Part shown: positions 17,476 through 24,547 of the stretch, one piece after another
Layout of the letters: each line of letters opens with the position of its first letter
How positions within the stretch are numbered: position 1 is the stretch's first letter
Assembly: GCA_017526525.1 (NCBI GenBank)
Contig: JAFXRG010000062.1
Location: 53,766-117,765, forward strand
Direction of reading: 5' to 3'
Source: Clostridia bacterium
GTDB lineage: Bacteria; Bacillota; Clostridia; Christensenellales; Aristaeellaceae
Length of the DNA stretch: 64,000 nt
The notes under the pieces: generated by a model
Seen by the model: only the letters and a program-made list of their open reading frames with translations
Database searches by the model: none
Told to the model about the DNA's origin: nothing
Translations under genes and position numbers: made by a program

Positions 17476-18252
17476 ATGAAGAGATGGATGAGTTTGCTGG
17501 TAGCGCTGCTGCTGGCCTGGACGGTGGGATGCGCCGCACAGGCGGAAGACGCGGCGGAGGAGGAAGCGATGAACCGCTTCTGCAGCGTATGGGTCGGCGC
17601 CGGGAACCGCATTGAGATTTATGCTCCCGCGCCCACCTGGCTGGCGGTGGTTTACAGCGCAAACGGAACGGATACCTGGGAGTACGAATGCGTTTATGAC
17701 GCGGAGCAGAACGCCCTGGTTTCCGACGGAAGCGCCGGCAATATCAAATACGCCGTGACCCGGGACGACGAAGGCTCCGAAACGGGACGCACCGCCGTTT
17801 ATGAAAACGGGGAAGCGGTTTTCAGCGTAAACGCGGAAGGCAAGCTGGTATGGGACGACCGGCGGGAAGGCGCAGGGGAAGGAATTCTCTTCGATAAAAT
17901 CGGCCTGTTTGAGGGAAGATGGGTCTGTGATGACCACACCGCCGCGGAAATCTGCTGGGACGAGGAAGAAACCGAGGACGGCGAACGGTTTTCCGGCTAC
18001 AAGGTGGAAGTGCAGATCCTGGAAGGCGAGGAACTGTTCTGCTGGTACTACGCCTGCGCCTACGATCCGGCGGACAATACGCTGAAGGGAATCGGCACCA
18101 AGGAATACCAGAAAGAGGAAGGTACGCCGATTGAGACGATTTACGACGACGGAACCGTGGTGTTTTCCTTTGACGAGGAAGGCTACCTGATCTGGAATGA
18201 CGAGGTGGAAAACGCCGGAGCCGGAATGCGGTTCGGCGGAACCAACGGGTAA
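17476..18252 (+). CDS. Secreted two-repeat protein of unknown function
   Basis: A 258-residue exported protein with signal peptide MKRWMSLLVALLLAWTVG. Cleavage may be at AQA or at a weak lipobox TVGC, so lipidation is uncertain. The mature part holds two related halves of about 110 residues. Each starts with a W-containing strand and shares patterns such as WEYECVYDAEQNALV and WYYACAYDPADNTLK, then a KLVWDD / YLIWND strand. It is very acidic. AGGAGGATAAGGA precedes ATG 17476. Its place after the DHHW gene, 34 bases away, suggests the same operon, perhaps a surface accessory. I do not recognise a named family. Confidence 0.75.
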   Translation: MKRWMSLLVALLLAWTVGCAAQAEDAAEEEAMNRFCSVWVGAGNRIEIYAPAPTWLAVVYSANGTDTWEYECVYDAEQNALVSDGSAGNIKYAVTRDDEGSETGRTAVYENGEAVFSVNAEGKLVWDDRREGAGEGILFDKIGLFEGRWVCDDHTAAEICWDEEETEDGERFSGYKVEVQILEGEELFCWYYACAYDPADNTLKGIGTKEYQKEEGTPIETIYDDGTVVFSFDEEGYLIWNDEVENAGAGMRFGGTNG

Positions 18253-18268
18253 CTGGTTTTTTTCGGGG

Positions 18269-18297
18269 TTGACAAACCGGTCCGGGAAAGCTATTTT
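18269..18297 (+). promoter_or_regulatory. Promoter of the ABC-F leader transcript
   Basis: TTGACA (18269-18274), 17 bp, TATTTT (18292-18297). It gives a leader of roughly 190 bases before the ABC-F start. Confidence 0.65.
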
Positions 18298-18324
18298 ATA
18301 TTTATCAGGAAGAAAGGACGGTAT

Positions 18325-18351
18325 TTGCGACTGATGAAAATCCGCAACTGA
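18325..18351 (+). CDS. Possible 8-residue leader peptide of the ABC-F attenuator
   Basis: TTG 18325 opens the frame MRLMKIRN, ending at TGA 18349-18351; an internal ATG at 18334 gives MKIRN. AGAAAGGACG sits 5-8 bases before the TTG. The N-terminal Met-Arg-Leu is of note because MRL is a known macrolide-dependent stalling motif in ErmD-type leaders. Such uORFs commonly precede ABC-F resistance genes. The unusual TTG start makes translation uncertain. Confidence 0.45.
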   Translation: MRLMKIRN

Positions 18352-18353
18352 CA

Positions 18354-18459
18354 TTCGGCTGCCGAAGACTTCCGGGAAAGCGAGTCCGGAAGATGTTTGA
18401 GTGCTGCCGTCTGGAGGTTGCGTGATGCAAAGCCGGACGCTTTTGCGTATCTGTTTTTT
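18354..18459 (+). promoter_or_regulatory. Transcription attenuator upstream of the ABC-F gene
   Basis: A hairpin CTTCCGG / CCGGAAG (18369-18375, 18386-18392) precedes a terminator-like stem built on AAAGC / GCTTT with GC-pair extension (18424-18451) and six T residues (18454-18459). GTCCGG (18384-18389) can alternatively pair with CCGGAC (18433-18438), which would open both. This is the expected switch: a ribosome held on the short uORF would alter hairpin choice and release termination. Confidence 0.62.
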
Positions 18460-18462
18460 CCG

Positions 18463-18488
18463 CGCTCCTCCACGGCATGGGAGGAGCG
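18463..18488 (+). promoter_or_regulatory. Hairpin hiding the ABC-F ribosome binding site
   Basis: CGCTCCTCC (18463-18471) pairs perfectly with GGAGGAGCG (18480-18488), which contains the Shine-Dalgarno sequence of the ABC-F gene; the start codon lies 9 bases on. TGTTTTAT after it gives weak terminator character too. It forms a second possible control layer. Confidence 0.6.
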
Positions 18489-18496
18489 TGTTTTAT

Positions 18497-20194
18497 ATGG
18501 CGAAATTACTTCTGAAGACGGAAAATATACAGAAATCCTACGGAGACCGACAGCTGCTGCATCCGGAAAACCTGGAGGTATGGGACGGGGACCGGATCGG
18601 CCTGATCGGGGAAAACGGCGCGGGAAAAACCACCCTGCTGAAAATCCTTTCCGGCGAGGAGGAAGCGGAGGCGGGCATTGTGCACCGGTATGGATCCGTG
18701 GCGATGATTCACCAGCAGGGAAACGAAGACGGGGGCGGGGATGAAAGGATCCGCGCGCTGTTCCGGGCCGGCGAAAGCCGGGAAGAGCTTTCCGGCGGTG
18801 AAATGACCCGGAACAGGATCTCCGCAGCTCTTTCCGGAAAAGCGCAGCTGCTTTTTGCGGATGAACCCACTACGGACCTGGACGAGGAAGGACTGCGGCT
18901 GCTGCGGGAACAGCTGGCCGGATACGCCGGGGCGCTGGTGCTGGTTTCCCATGACCGGGCGCTTCTGCGAAAGATCTGCCGGAAGATCTGGTATCTCGAG
19001 GACGGAAAGGTGACGGTTTTTCCGGGCGGATGGGATGCCTACATGGCGGAAAGGCAAAGACAGCGGGAGCGGCAGCAGTTTGAATGGGAACAGTACCGGG
19101 GAGAACAGAAAAGGCTGCAGGAATCCGCCCGGATCCTTGCGGAACGCGCGGAGCATGTAAAAAAGGCTCCGTCCCGCATGGGAAACGGCGAAGCGCGGCT
19201 TCACAAAAGGGAATGGACCGACGCGGTGCTTCGGATCAGCCACGCGAAACGCACGCTGCAGAACCGGATGGAGCAGATGGAGGTGCGGGAAAAGCCCCGG
19301 GCGATGCCGGAAATCAGGATGAAGCTGGGAATCTCCCGGCCGGTGGAAGCGAAAACCGTGCTGGGGGTCCGGTGCGAAATGCTGAAGGCCGGCGGGACCG
19401 TGCTGCTGCAGGATACAGGATTTCAGCTGCCCACGGGAAGCCGGACGGCGCTGATCGGAAGAAACGGATGCGGGAAAACCACCCTGCTTCGGGTGCTTTC
19501 CGGGCAGGAAGGAGAAGGCGTGGAATTCCGGGGCACGGTGCGGATGAATCCCCAGGCGCGGCCTGCCTGGTTTGACCAGCACCATGAGAAAACCCTGAAG
19601 CCGGAGCGGACCGTTCTGGAAAACATCATGGAGCTTTCGGTGCATCCGGAAAGCGAAGCCCGGAAGGTGCTTTCCCGCCTGAACTTCCGGCGGGAGGACG
19701 CCTTCAGGACGGTATCCGTCCTTTCCGGCGGGGAACGGGCGAAGGTTGCGCTGGCCCGGATCCTGCTGACGGACTGCAACCTGCTGGTGCTGGATGAACC
19801 CACCAACCATCTGGACCTGTTTACCATGGCGGAACTGGAACGATTGCTGACGGAATACGGCGGGACGGTGCTCTTTGTCAGCCATGACGAAGAGTTTATC
19901 CGGAAAACCGCCACCCGGATGATCCGGTTTGACGGGCAGCGGCTGGTTTCCCTGGAGGGAAGCCCGGAGGAAGGGGAAAGGCAGGCCCGGGAGAAAAACA
20001 GCGCGGAGGAGGAAAGAAAACGCCTGATGATCAGCAGCCTGGAGATGCGGCTGGCCGCCCTGGCTGCCAGGATGTCCGCGCCGAAAAAGGGAGACCGGCC
20101 GGAGAGCCTGCGGGAAGAGTACGACCGTACGGTGCAGGAACTGGCGGAACTGAAACGCGCCGTGGAGAAAGGGGGACAAGGAATTACCCATTGA
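18497..20194 (+). CDS. ABC-F family ATPase, ribosomal-protection type
   Basis: A soluble twin-ATPase of 565 residues with no membrane segment, of the kind that displaces antibiotics from the ribosome (Lsa/Vga/Msr-like) or acts as a translation factor. ATPase 1 has GENGAGKTT (K44), LSGGEMTRNRIS and FADEPTTDLD. A charged linker of about 70 residues (RQRQRERQQFEWEQY onward) follows. ATPase 2 has GRNGCGKTT, LSGGERAKVALA and LDEPTNHLD. A C-terminal coiled region ends the protein. MAKLLLKTENIQKSYG at ATG 18497 is the natural start; upstream in-frame codons belong to the leader. An inducible-looking leader supports an antibiotic-response role, but the drug class cannot be read from sequence. Confidence 0.9.
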   Translation: MAKLLLKTENIQKSYGDRQLLHPENLEVWDGDRIGLIGENGAGKTTLLKILSGEEEAEAGIVHRYGSVAMIHQQGNEDGGGDERIRALFRAGESREELSGGEMTRNRISAALSGKAQLLFADEPTTDLDEEGLRLLREQLAGYAGALVLVSHDRALLRKICRKIWYLEDGKVTVFPGGWDAYMAERQRQRERQQFEWEQYRGEQKRLQESARILAERAEHVKKAPSRMGNGEARLHKREWTDAVLRISHAKRTLQNRMEQMEVREKPRAMPEIRMKLGISRPVEAKTVLGVRCEMLKAGGTVLLQDTGFQLPTGSRTALIGRNGCGKTTLLRVLSGQEGEGVEFRGTVRMNPQARPAWFDQHHEKTLKPERTVLENIMELSVHPESEARKVLSRLNFRREDAFRTVSVLSGGERAKVALARILLTDCNLLVLDEPTNHLDLFTMAELERLLTEYGGTVLFVSHDEEFIRKTATRMIRFDGQRLVSLEGSPEEGERQAREKNSAEEERKRLMISSLEMRLAALAARMSAPKKGDRPESLREEYDRTVQELAELKRAVEKGGQGITH

Positions 20195-20219
20195 CACAGT
20201 AGGTAAAAGGAAGTATAAT
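20191..20219 (+). promoter_or_regulatory. Consensus promoter of the Fe-S gene pair
   Basis: TTGACA (20191-20196), 17 bp, TATAAT (20214-20219), a perfect match in both hexamers. The -35 overlaps the ABC-F stop codon. The transcript would start near 20226 and include a GC-rich hairpin (GCGGG 20229-20233 with CCCGC 20256-20260) before the ribosome binding site CAGGAG. No Rrf2/IscR gene is nearby. Confidence 0.85.
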
Positions 20220-20280
20220 GCTCCTGCAGCGGGAACCGGTCCCGGAACCGGCCAGCCCGCGGCAGAACAGGAGTGAATAC

Positions 20281-21465
20281 ATGATTTACGCGGACAACGC
20301 AGCAACGACAAAAATCAGCGCAACGGCGGAGAAAACCCTGGTGGCTGTTCTCCGGGATTTCTGGGGAAATCCCTCGAGCCTGTATACGCTGGGACAGCAG
20401 GCCAAAGAAAAACTGGAGGAAGCCCGGAAAACGGTGGCGGAAGTGATCGGGGCGGATCCCAGGGAAATCATCTTTACCTCCGGCGGCAGCGAAGCGGACA
20501 ACCAGGCGATCCGCTCCGCGGCAGAGGCCGGGAAACTGAAAGGGAAAAAGCATATTGTTTCTTCCGCCTTTGAACATCACGCGGTGCTGCATACCCTGGA
20601 AAGACTGAAAAAAGAAGGCTTTGAGGTTACGCTGCTTCCGGTGCACGAAGACGGGCGGGTCCGGCCGGAGGAGGTGCGCGGCGCGCTGCGGGAAGATACC
20701 TGCCTGGTAACCGTTATGTATGCCAACAATGAAATCGGCACCGTGCAGCCCGTTCGGGAGATTGCCGACATCTGCCGGGAAAAGGGAATCCTTTTCCATA
20801 CGGATGCCGTTCAGGCGGTGGGGCATCTTCCCGTGAATGCCGGGGAGGATCATTTTGACATGCTTTCCGCTTCCGCCCACAAATTTCACGGGCCCAAGGG
20901 CGTAGGTTTCCTTTATGTGCGCAAGGGAATCCGGCTGGTTCCGCTGATTGAAGGCGGCGCGCAGGAAATGGGAAAGCGTGCGGGCACGGAAAACCTGGCA
21001 TCCGTGGCGGCCATGGCGGCGGCCCTGAAGGAAGCGGCGGAGGGAATGCAGGAAAATGCACAGCGGCTGACCGCCCTTCGGAACCGGCTGATGGACGGCC
21101 TGTCCGCCATTCCCCACAGCGCGCTGAACGGGGATGCGGAACACCGGCTGCCCGGAAACGTGAATTTCTGTTTCGAAGGCATAGAAGGGGAATCCCTCCT
21201 GCTGCTGCTGGATGACCGCGGCATTGCGGCATCCTCCGGCAGCGCCTGCACTTCCGGGTCCCTGGAACCCAGTCATGTGCTGCTGGCTATCGGACGGCCC
21301 CATGACGTTGCGCACGGTTCCCTCCGGTTATCCATCGGCGAAGATCTTACGGAAGAGGACGCGGATTATATCATCCGTTCCGTTTCGGAAGTTGTGGCAT
21401 ACCTTCGCAGTTTCTCCCCCATCTGGCGGGATCTTGAAGCGGGCAAAAAACCGCATTTGCTCTGA
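20281..21465 (+). CDS. Cysteine desulfurase (NifS/IscS type)
   Basis: A PLP enzyme that takes sulfur from cysteine for Fe-S clusters, giving alanine. The product is 394 residues. The PLP lysine is in SASAHKFHGPKGVGF (K201), and the catalytic cysteine loop is SSGSACTSGSLEPSHVL (C323). MIYADNAATT at ATG 20281 after CAGGAG is the standard N-terminus. The iscU-type scaffold gene starts 18 bases downstream. The combination indicates a minimal NifS-IscU assembly unit; nifS and iscS naming cannot be separated on sequence alone. Confidence 0.94.
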   Translation: MIYADNAATTKISATAEKTLVAVLRDFWGNPSSLYTLGQQAKEKLEEARKTVAEVIGADPREIIFTSGGSEADNQAIRSAAEAGKLKGKKHIVSSAFEHHAVLHTLERLKKEGFEVTLLPVHEDGRVRPEEVRGALREDTCLVTVMYANNEIGTVQPVREIADICREKGILFHTDAVQAVGHLPVNAGEDHFDMLSASAHKFHGPKGVGFLYVRKGIRLVPLIEGGAQEMGKRAGTENLASVAAMAAALKEAAEGMQENAQRLTALRNRLMDGLSAIPHSALNGDAEHRLPGNVNFCFEGIEGESLLLLLDDRGIAASSGSACTSGSLEPSHVLLAIGRPHDVAHGSLRLSIGEDLTEEDADYIIRSVSEVVAYLRSFSPIWRDLEAGKKPHLL

Positions 21466-21483
21466 TGCAAAGGAGGCAGCAGT

Positions 21484-21867
21484 ATGGCTCTTTACAGTGA
21501 AAAAGTGATGGATCATTTCCGCAATCCGCGCAATGTGGGCGTCCTGGAGGATGCCAACGCCATCGGCGAGGTGGGGAACGCCCGCTGCGGGGATATTATG
21601 AAAATGTACCTGAAGATTGAAAACGATGTGATTCAGGATGTGAAATTTGAAACCTTCGGCTGCGGAAGCGCGATTGCTTCCAGTTCCATGGCCACGGAAA
21701 TGATCAAGGGGAAGCCGGTGTCGGAGGCCGCGGGGCTGACCAACCAGGCCGTGACGGAGGCGCTGGACGGCCTGCCGGCCCATAAGCTTCATTGCTCCGT
21801 GCTGGCGGAAGAGGCCATTCAGGCGGCCCTGAAGGACTACCGCCGGCGGCAGGAAGAAAAAAATTAA
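21484..21867 (+). CDS. iscU: Fe-S cluster scaffold protein (IscU/NifU N-terminal type)
   Basis: The 127-residue scaffold on which iron and sulfur are assembled before transfer. The three ligand cysteines are in NARCGDIM (C35, with the conserved D37), ETFGCGSAIASSS (C60) and KLHCSVLAEEAI (C104). The length matches the scaffold-only form without an Nfu domain. It is preceded by an AAAGGAGG site and pairs with the cysteine desulfurase just upstream. Confidence 0.95.
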   Translation: MALYSEKVMDHFRNPRNVGVLEDANAIGEVGNARCGDIMKMYLKIENDVIQDVKFETFGCGSAIASSSMATEMIKGKPVSEAAGLTNQAVTEALDGLPAHKLHCSVLAEEAIQAALKDYRRRQEEKN

Positions 21868-21887
21868 AGAAATATTCTAAAAACCTA

Positions 21888-21916
21888 TTGACATGCTGGG
21901 TTAATGGTGATATGCT
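21888..21916 (+). promoter_or_regulatory. Promoter of the metY-cysK leader
   Basis: TTGACA (21888-21893), 17 bp, TATGCT (21911-21916). It drives a leader of about 235 bases carrying the Met/Cys-rich peptide and attenuator. Confidence 0.75.
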
Positions 21917-21947
21917 GGCTTCAGCAAAACGAAAGGAGGCGCCGCAG

Positions 21948-22040
21948 ATGTTCGGAAAGATGTGGATGTGTTGTCGAATGCTTATCTCCCGGACAGACTG
22001 TATGGCAGGGGTGGATCCTGTGCGCCTCCGGATGATGTGA
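21948..22040 (+). CDS. Met/Cys-rich leader peptide of the metY-cysK operon
   Basis: A 30-codon ORF opened by ATG 21948 after a perfect AAAGGAGG, ending at TGA 22038-22040. The peptide starts MFGKMWMCCRMLISR and ends RLRMM. It has seven Met (positions 1, 5, 7, 11, 19, 29, 30) and three Cys (8, 9, 18). The cluster Met5-Trp6-Met7-Cys8-Cys9-Arg10-Met11 lies just before the antiterminator arm. The genes downstream make homocysteine/methionine and cysteine, so ribosome stalling for lack of charged tRNA-Met or tRNA-Cys is the obvious sensor. The peptide itself probably has no other job. Confidence 0.85.
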   Translation: MFGKMWMCCRMLISRTDCMAGVDPVRLRMM

Positions 22041-22110
22041 AGCTGCCTGAGCTTCGTTTAATCCGAACGCAATTCTGTCCGGGAGCATGAAATAAGGCCC
22101 CCGGTTTTTT
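21986..22110 (+). promoter_or_regulatory. Terminator/antiterminator attenuator of metY-cysK
   Basis: CTCCCGGACAGA (21986-21997, inside leader codons 13-17) is perfectly complementary over 12 bases to TCTGTCCGGGAG (22074-22085). The latter contains the left arm of a terminator: CCGGGAGC (22079-22086) with GCCCCCGG (22097-22104), then six T residues (22105-22110). The two pairings exclude each other. A small hairpin GAAGCT / AGCTTC follows the leader stop. A ribosome stalled at codons 5-11 would leave the first arm free and favour read-through. Confidence 0.82.
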
Positions 22111-22158
22111 GCTGCATCAGGCAGAAAAAACAGAAAGATAAAAAGGAGAATCAGAATT

Positions 22159-23451
22159 ATGAGTAATTATCGTTTTGAAACCCTGCAGCTTCACGTCGGC
22201 CAGGAACAGCCCGATCCCGCAACAGATGCCCGTGCGGTGCCGATTTACCAGACCACTTCCTACGTATTCCGCAACAGCCGCCATGCAGCCGACCGTTTCG
22301 GCCTGGCGGATGCCGGAAACATTTACGGACGGCTGACCAACTCCACCCAGGATGTGCTGGAAAAGCGCGTGGCGGCGCTGGAAGGGGGAACGGCCGCGCT
22401 GGCGGTGGCTTCCGGAGCGGCGGCCATTACCTACGCGATCCAGGCGCTGGCAGCCTCCGGCGGACACATCGTTGCGCAGAAAACCATTTACGGAGGAAGC
22501 TTCAACCTTCTTTCCCATACGCTTCCGCAATACGGCATTGAAACCACCTTTGTGGACGCCCACAACCTGAAGGAAGTGGAAGACGCCATCCAGGACAACA
22601 CCCGGGCCATTTACCTGGAGACGCTGGGAAACCCGAACAGCGATATTCCGGATCTGGACGCCATCGCGGCCATTGCCCACCGTCACGGCCTTCCGCTGGT
22701 GGTGGACAACACCTTCGGCACGCCTTACCTGATCCGTCCATTTGAACACGGCGCCGACATCGTGGTCCATTCCGCCACCAAGTTCCTGGGCGGCCACGGA
22801 ACGACCCTGGGCGGCATCATTGTGGAGGCCGGGAAATTTGACTGGAAAAAGAGCGGAAAGTATCCGAACATCGCCGATGCCAATCCGAGCTATCACGGCG
22901 TTTCCTTCCAGGAAGCGGCGGGCCCCGCGGCGTTTGTGACCTTTATCCGGGCGATCCTGCTGCGGGATACCGGCGCCTGTATTTCTCCCTTTAACGCCTT
23001 CCTGCTGCTGCAGGGCGTGGAAACGCTCTCCCTGCGGCTGGACCGGCACGCCGAAAATACCCGGAAGGTCGTTGAATACCTGTCGAAGCATCCGCTGGTG
23101 GAGAAGGTCAATCATCCTTCCCTGCCGGATCATCCGGATCATGAGCTGTATCAGAAGTACTTCCCCCGGGGCGGCGCTTCCATCTTTACCTTTGAAATTG
23201 CCGGCGGCCAGAAGGAAGCCTGGGAGTTCATCGACCACCTGGAGATTTTCTCCCTGCTGGCCAATGTGGCGGATGTCAAGAGCCTGGTGATTCATCCGGC
23301 TTCCACGACCCATTCCCAGCTTTCCCCGGAGGAACTTCTGGAGCAGGGAATCAAGCCCAACACGATCCGGCTGTCCATCGGTACGGAACATATTGACGAT
23401 ATTATTGCGGACCTGGAAAAAGGATTTGCCGCAGCCGGGGCGAATAAGTGA
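22159..23451 (+). CDS. metY: O-acetylhomoserine sulfhydrylase (aminocarboxypropyltransferase)
   Basis: A PLP enzyme of the Cys/Met gamma-family that joins sulfide (or methanethiol) to O-acetylhomoserine to give homocysteine. The product is 430 residues, the usual MetY length (longer than MetB/MetC at about 390). The start [22 protein letters not shown] and the PLP-lysine block [15 protein letters not shown] (K208) are typical. It is the first structural gene after the Met/Cys leader and is followed by cysK after 66 bases. GGAGAATCAGAATT precedes the start. Confidence 0.93.
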   Translation: MSNYRFETLQLHVGQEQPDPATDARAVPIYQTTSYVFRNSRHAADRFGLADAGNIYGRLTNSTQDVLEKRVAALEGGTAALAVASGAAAITYAIQALAASGGHIVAQKTIYGGSFNLLSHTLPQYGIETTFVDAHNLKEVEDAIQDNTRAIYLETLGNPNSDIPDLDAIAAIAHRHGLPLVVDNTFGTPYLIRPFEHGADIVVHSATKFLGGHGTTLGGIIVEAGKFDWKKSGKYPNIADANPSYHGVSFQEAAGPAAFVTFIRAILLRDTGACISPFNAFLLLQGVETLSLRLDRHAENTRKVVEYLSKHPLVEKVNHPSLPDHPDHELYQKYFPRGGASIFTFEIAGGQKEAWEFIDHLEIFSLLANVADVKSLVIHPASTTHSQLSPEELLEQGIKPNTIRLSIGTEHIDDIIADLEKGFAAAGANK

Positions 23452-23517
23452 CAAAGACGTCCGTTCCGGATCCGGAACGGAAATGAATACGCGAGAAAAA
23501 AACGGGAGGTTTGGACA

Positions 23518-24450
23518 ATGGCGAACATTTACAGGGGGACCCTGGGGCTGATCGGCAATACGCCTCTGGTGGAGGTTGTGAATATTGAAAAGGAACTGAA
23601 CCTGAAAGCGACCGTTCTGGTCAAGCTGGAATACTTCAATCCCGCCGGCAGCGTGAAGGACCGGATTGCCAAGGCGATGATTGAGGACGCGGAGGAACGC
23701 GGACTGCTGAAGGAAGGATCCGTGATCATTGAGCCGACCAGCGGAAACACGGGCATCGGCCTGGCCGCCATTGCCGCAGCCAAGGGCTACCGGATTATCC
23801 TGACCATGCCGGAAACCATGAGCGTGGAACGCCGGAACATCCTGAAAGCCTACGGGGCCGAGCTGGTGCTGACCGAAGGCGCCCGGGGCATGAAGGGCGC
23901 CATTGAAAAGGCGGATGAGCTGGCAAAGCAGATTCCCGGCGCGTTTATTCCCGGACAGTTTGTCAATCCGGCGAATCCCGCGGTGCACAAGGCAACCACC
24001 GGCCCTGAAATCTGGCGGGACACGGACGGAAAAGTGGATGTGTTCATTGCCGGCGTCGGTACCGGCGGTACGGTGACCGGCACCGGGGAATACCTGAAGT
24101 CACAGAATCCTAATGTGAAAGTCGTGGCGCTGGAGCCCGCGGATTCTCCCGTGCTTTCGGAAGGCCATGCTGGTCCCCACAAGATTCAGGGAATCGGCGC
24201 CGGGTTTGTACCGGAAGTGCTGAACACAAAGGTCTACGATGAGGTGTTCCGTGCCACGTCGGCGGATGCGTTTGCCACGGCGAAGCTGCTGGCCCGCAAG
24301 GAAGGGATTTCCGTCGGGATTTCCTCCGGCGCCGCGCTGTTCGCTGCGATCGAATTTGCCAAAAAGGAAGAAAACGCCGGCAAGGTGATTGTGGCGCTGC
24401 TGCCCGACAGCGGAGACCGTTACTATTCCACGCCGCTGTTTACCGAGTAA
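23518..24450 (+). CDS. cysK: Cysteine synthase (O-acetylserine sulfhydrylase)
   Basis: A PLP enzyme that makes cysteine from O-acetylserine and sulfide. The product is 310 residues. The PLP lysine is in FNPAGSVKDRI (K47). TSGNTGIGLA binds the substrate carboxylate, and GVGTGGTVTGTGEYL contacts PLP phosphate. The C-terminal PDSGDRYYSTPLF is diagnostic for the family. GGGAGG lies upstream. With metY it forms a sulfide-assimilation operon under the Met/Cys attenuator. No serine acetyltransferase gene is in the window. Confidence 0.95.
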   Translation: MANIYRGTLGLIGNTPLVEVVNIEKELNLKATVLVKLEYFNPAGSVKDRIAKAMIEDAEERGLLKEGSVIIEPTSGNTGIGLAAIAAAKGYRIILTMPETMSVERRNILKAYGAELVLTEGARGMKGAIEKADELAKQIPGAFIPGQFVNPANPAVHKATTGPEIWRDTDGKVDVFIAGVGTGGTVTGTGEYLKSQNPNVKVVALEPADSPVLSEGHAGPHKIQGIGAGFVPEVLNTKVYDEVFRATSADAFATAKLLARKEGISVGISSGAALFAAIEFAKKEENAGKVIVALLPDSGDRYYSTPLFTE

Positions 24451-24465
24451 GGAGAAAAACCTTCG

Positions 24466-24502
24466 AAAAAAGAACGCGTCCTGCGCAGACGCGTTCTTTT
24501 TG
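24466..24502. terminator. Terminator after cysK
   Basis: AAAAGAACGCGTC pairs with GACGCGTTCTTTTT around a CTGCGCA loop (24468-24501), 15 bases after the cysK stop. A-rich and T-rich flanks make it usable by the convergent hydrolase gene. Confidence 0.88.
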
Positions 24503-24547
24503 CTGCTTTACGGAGAAGGGGCCGGAAGGATGTTCCGGCCTTTCGGT

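Noticed and set aside
20221-20273. CTCCTG/CAGGAG pairing that would hide the cysteine desulfurase ribosome binding site
   Set aside because: CTCCTG lies at or before the expected transcription start set by the consensus -10, so it would not be in the RNA.
21917-22158. SAM (S-box) riboswitch or T-box upstream of metY
   Set aside because: None of the conserved S-box core or the T-box AGGGTGG motif is present; the Met/Cys leader ORF and its pairings explain the region.
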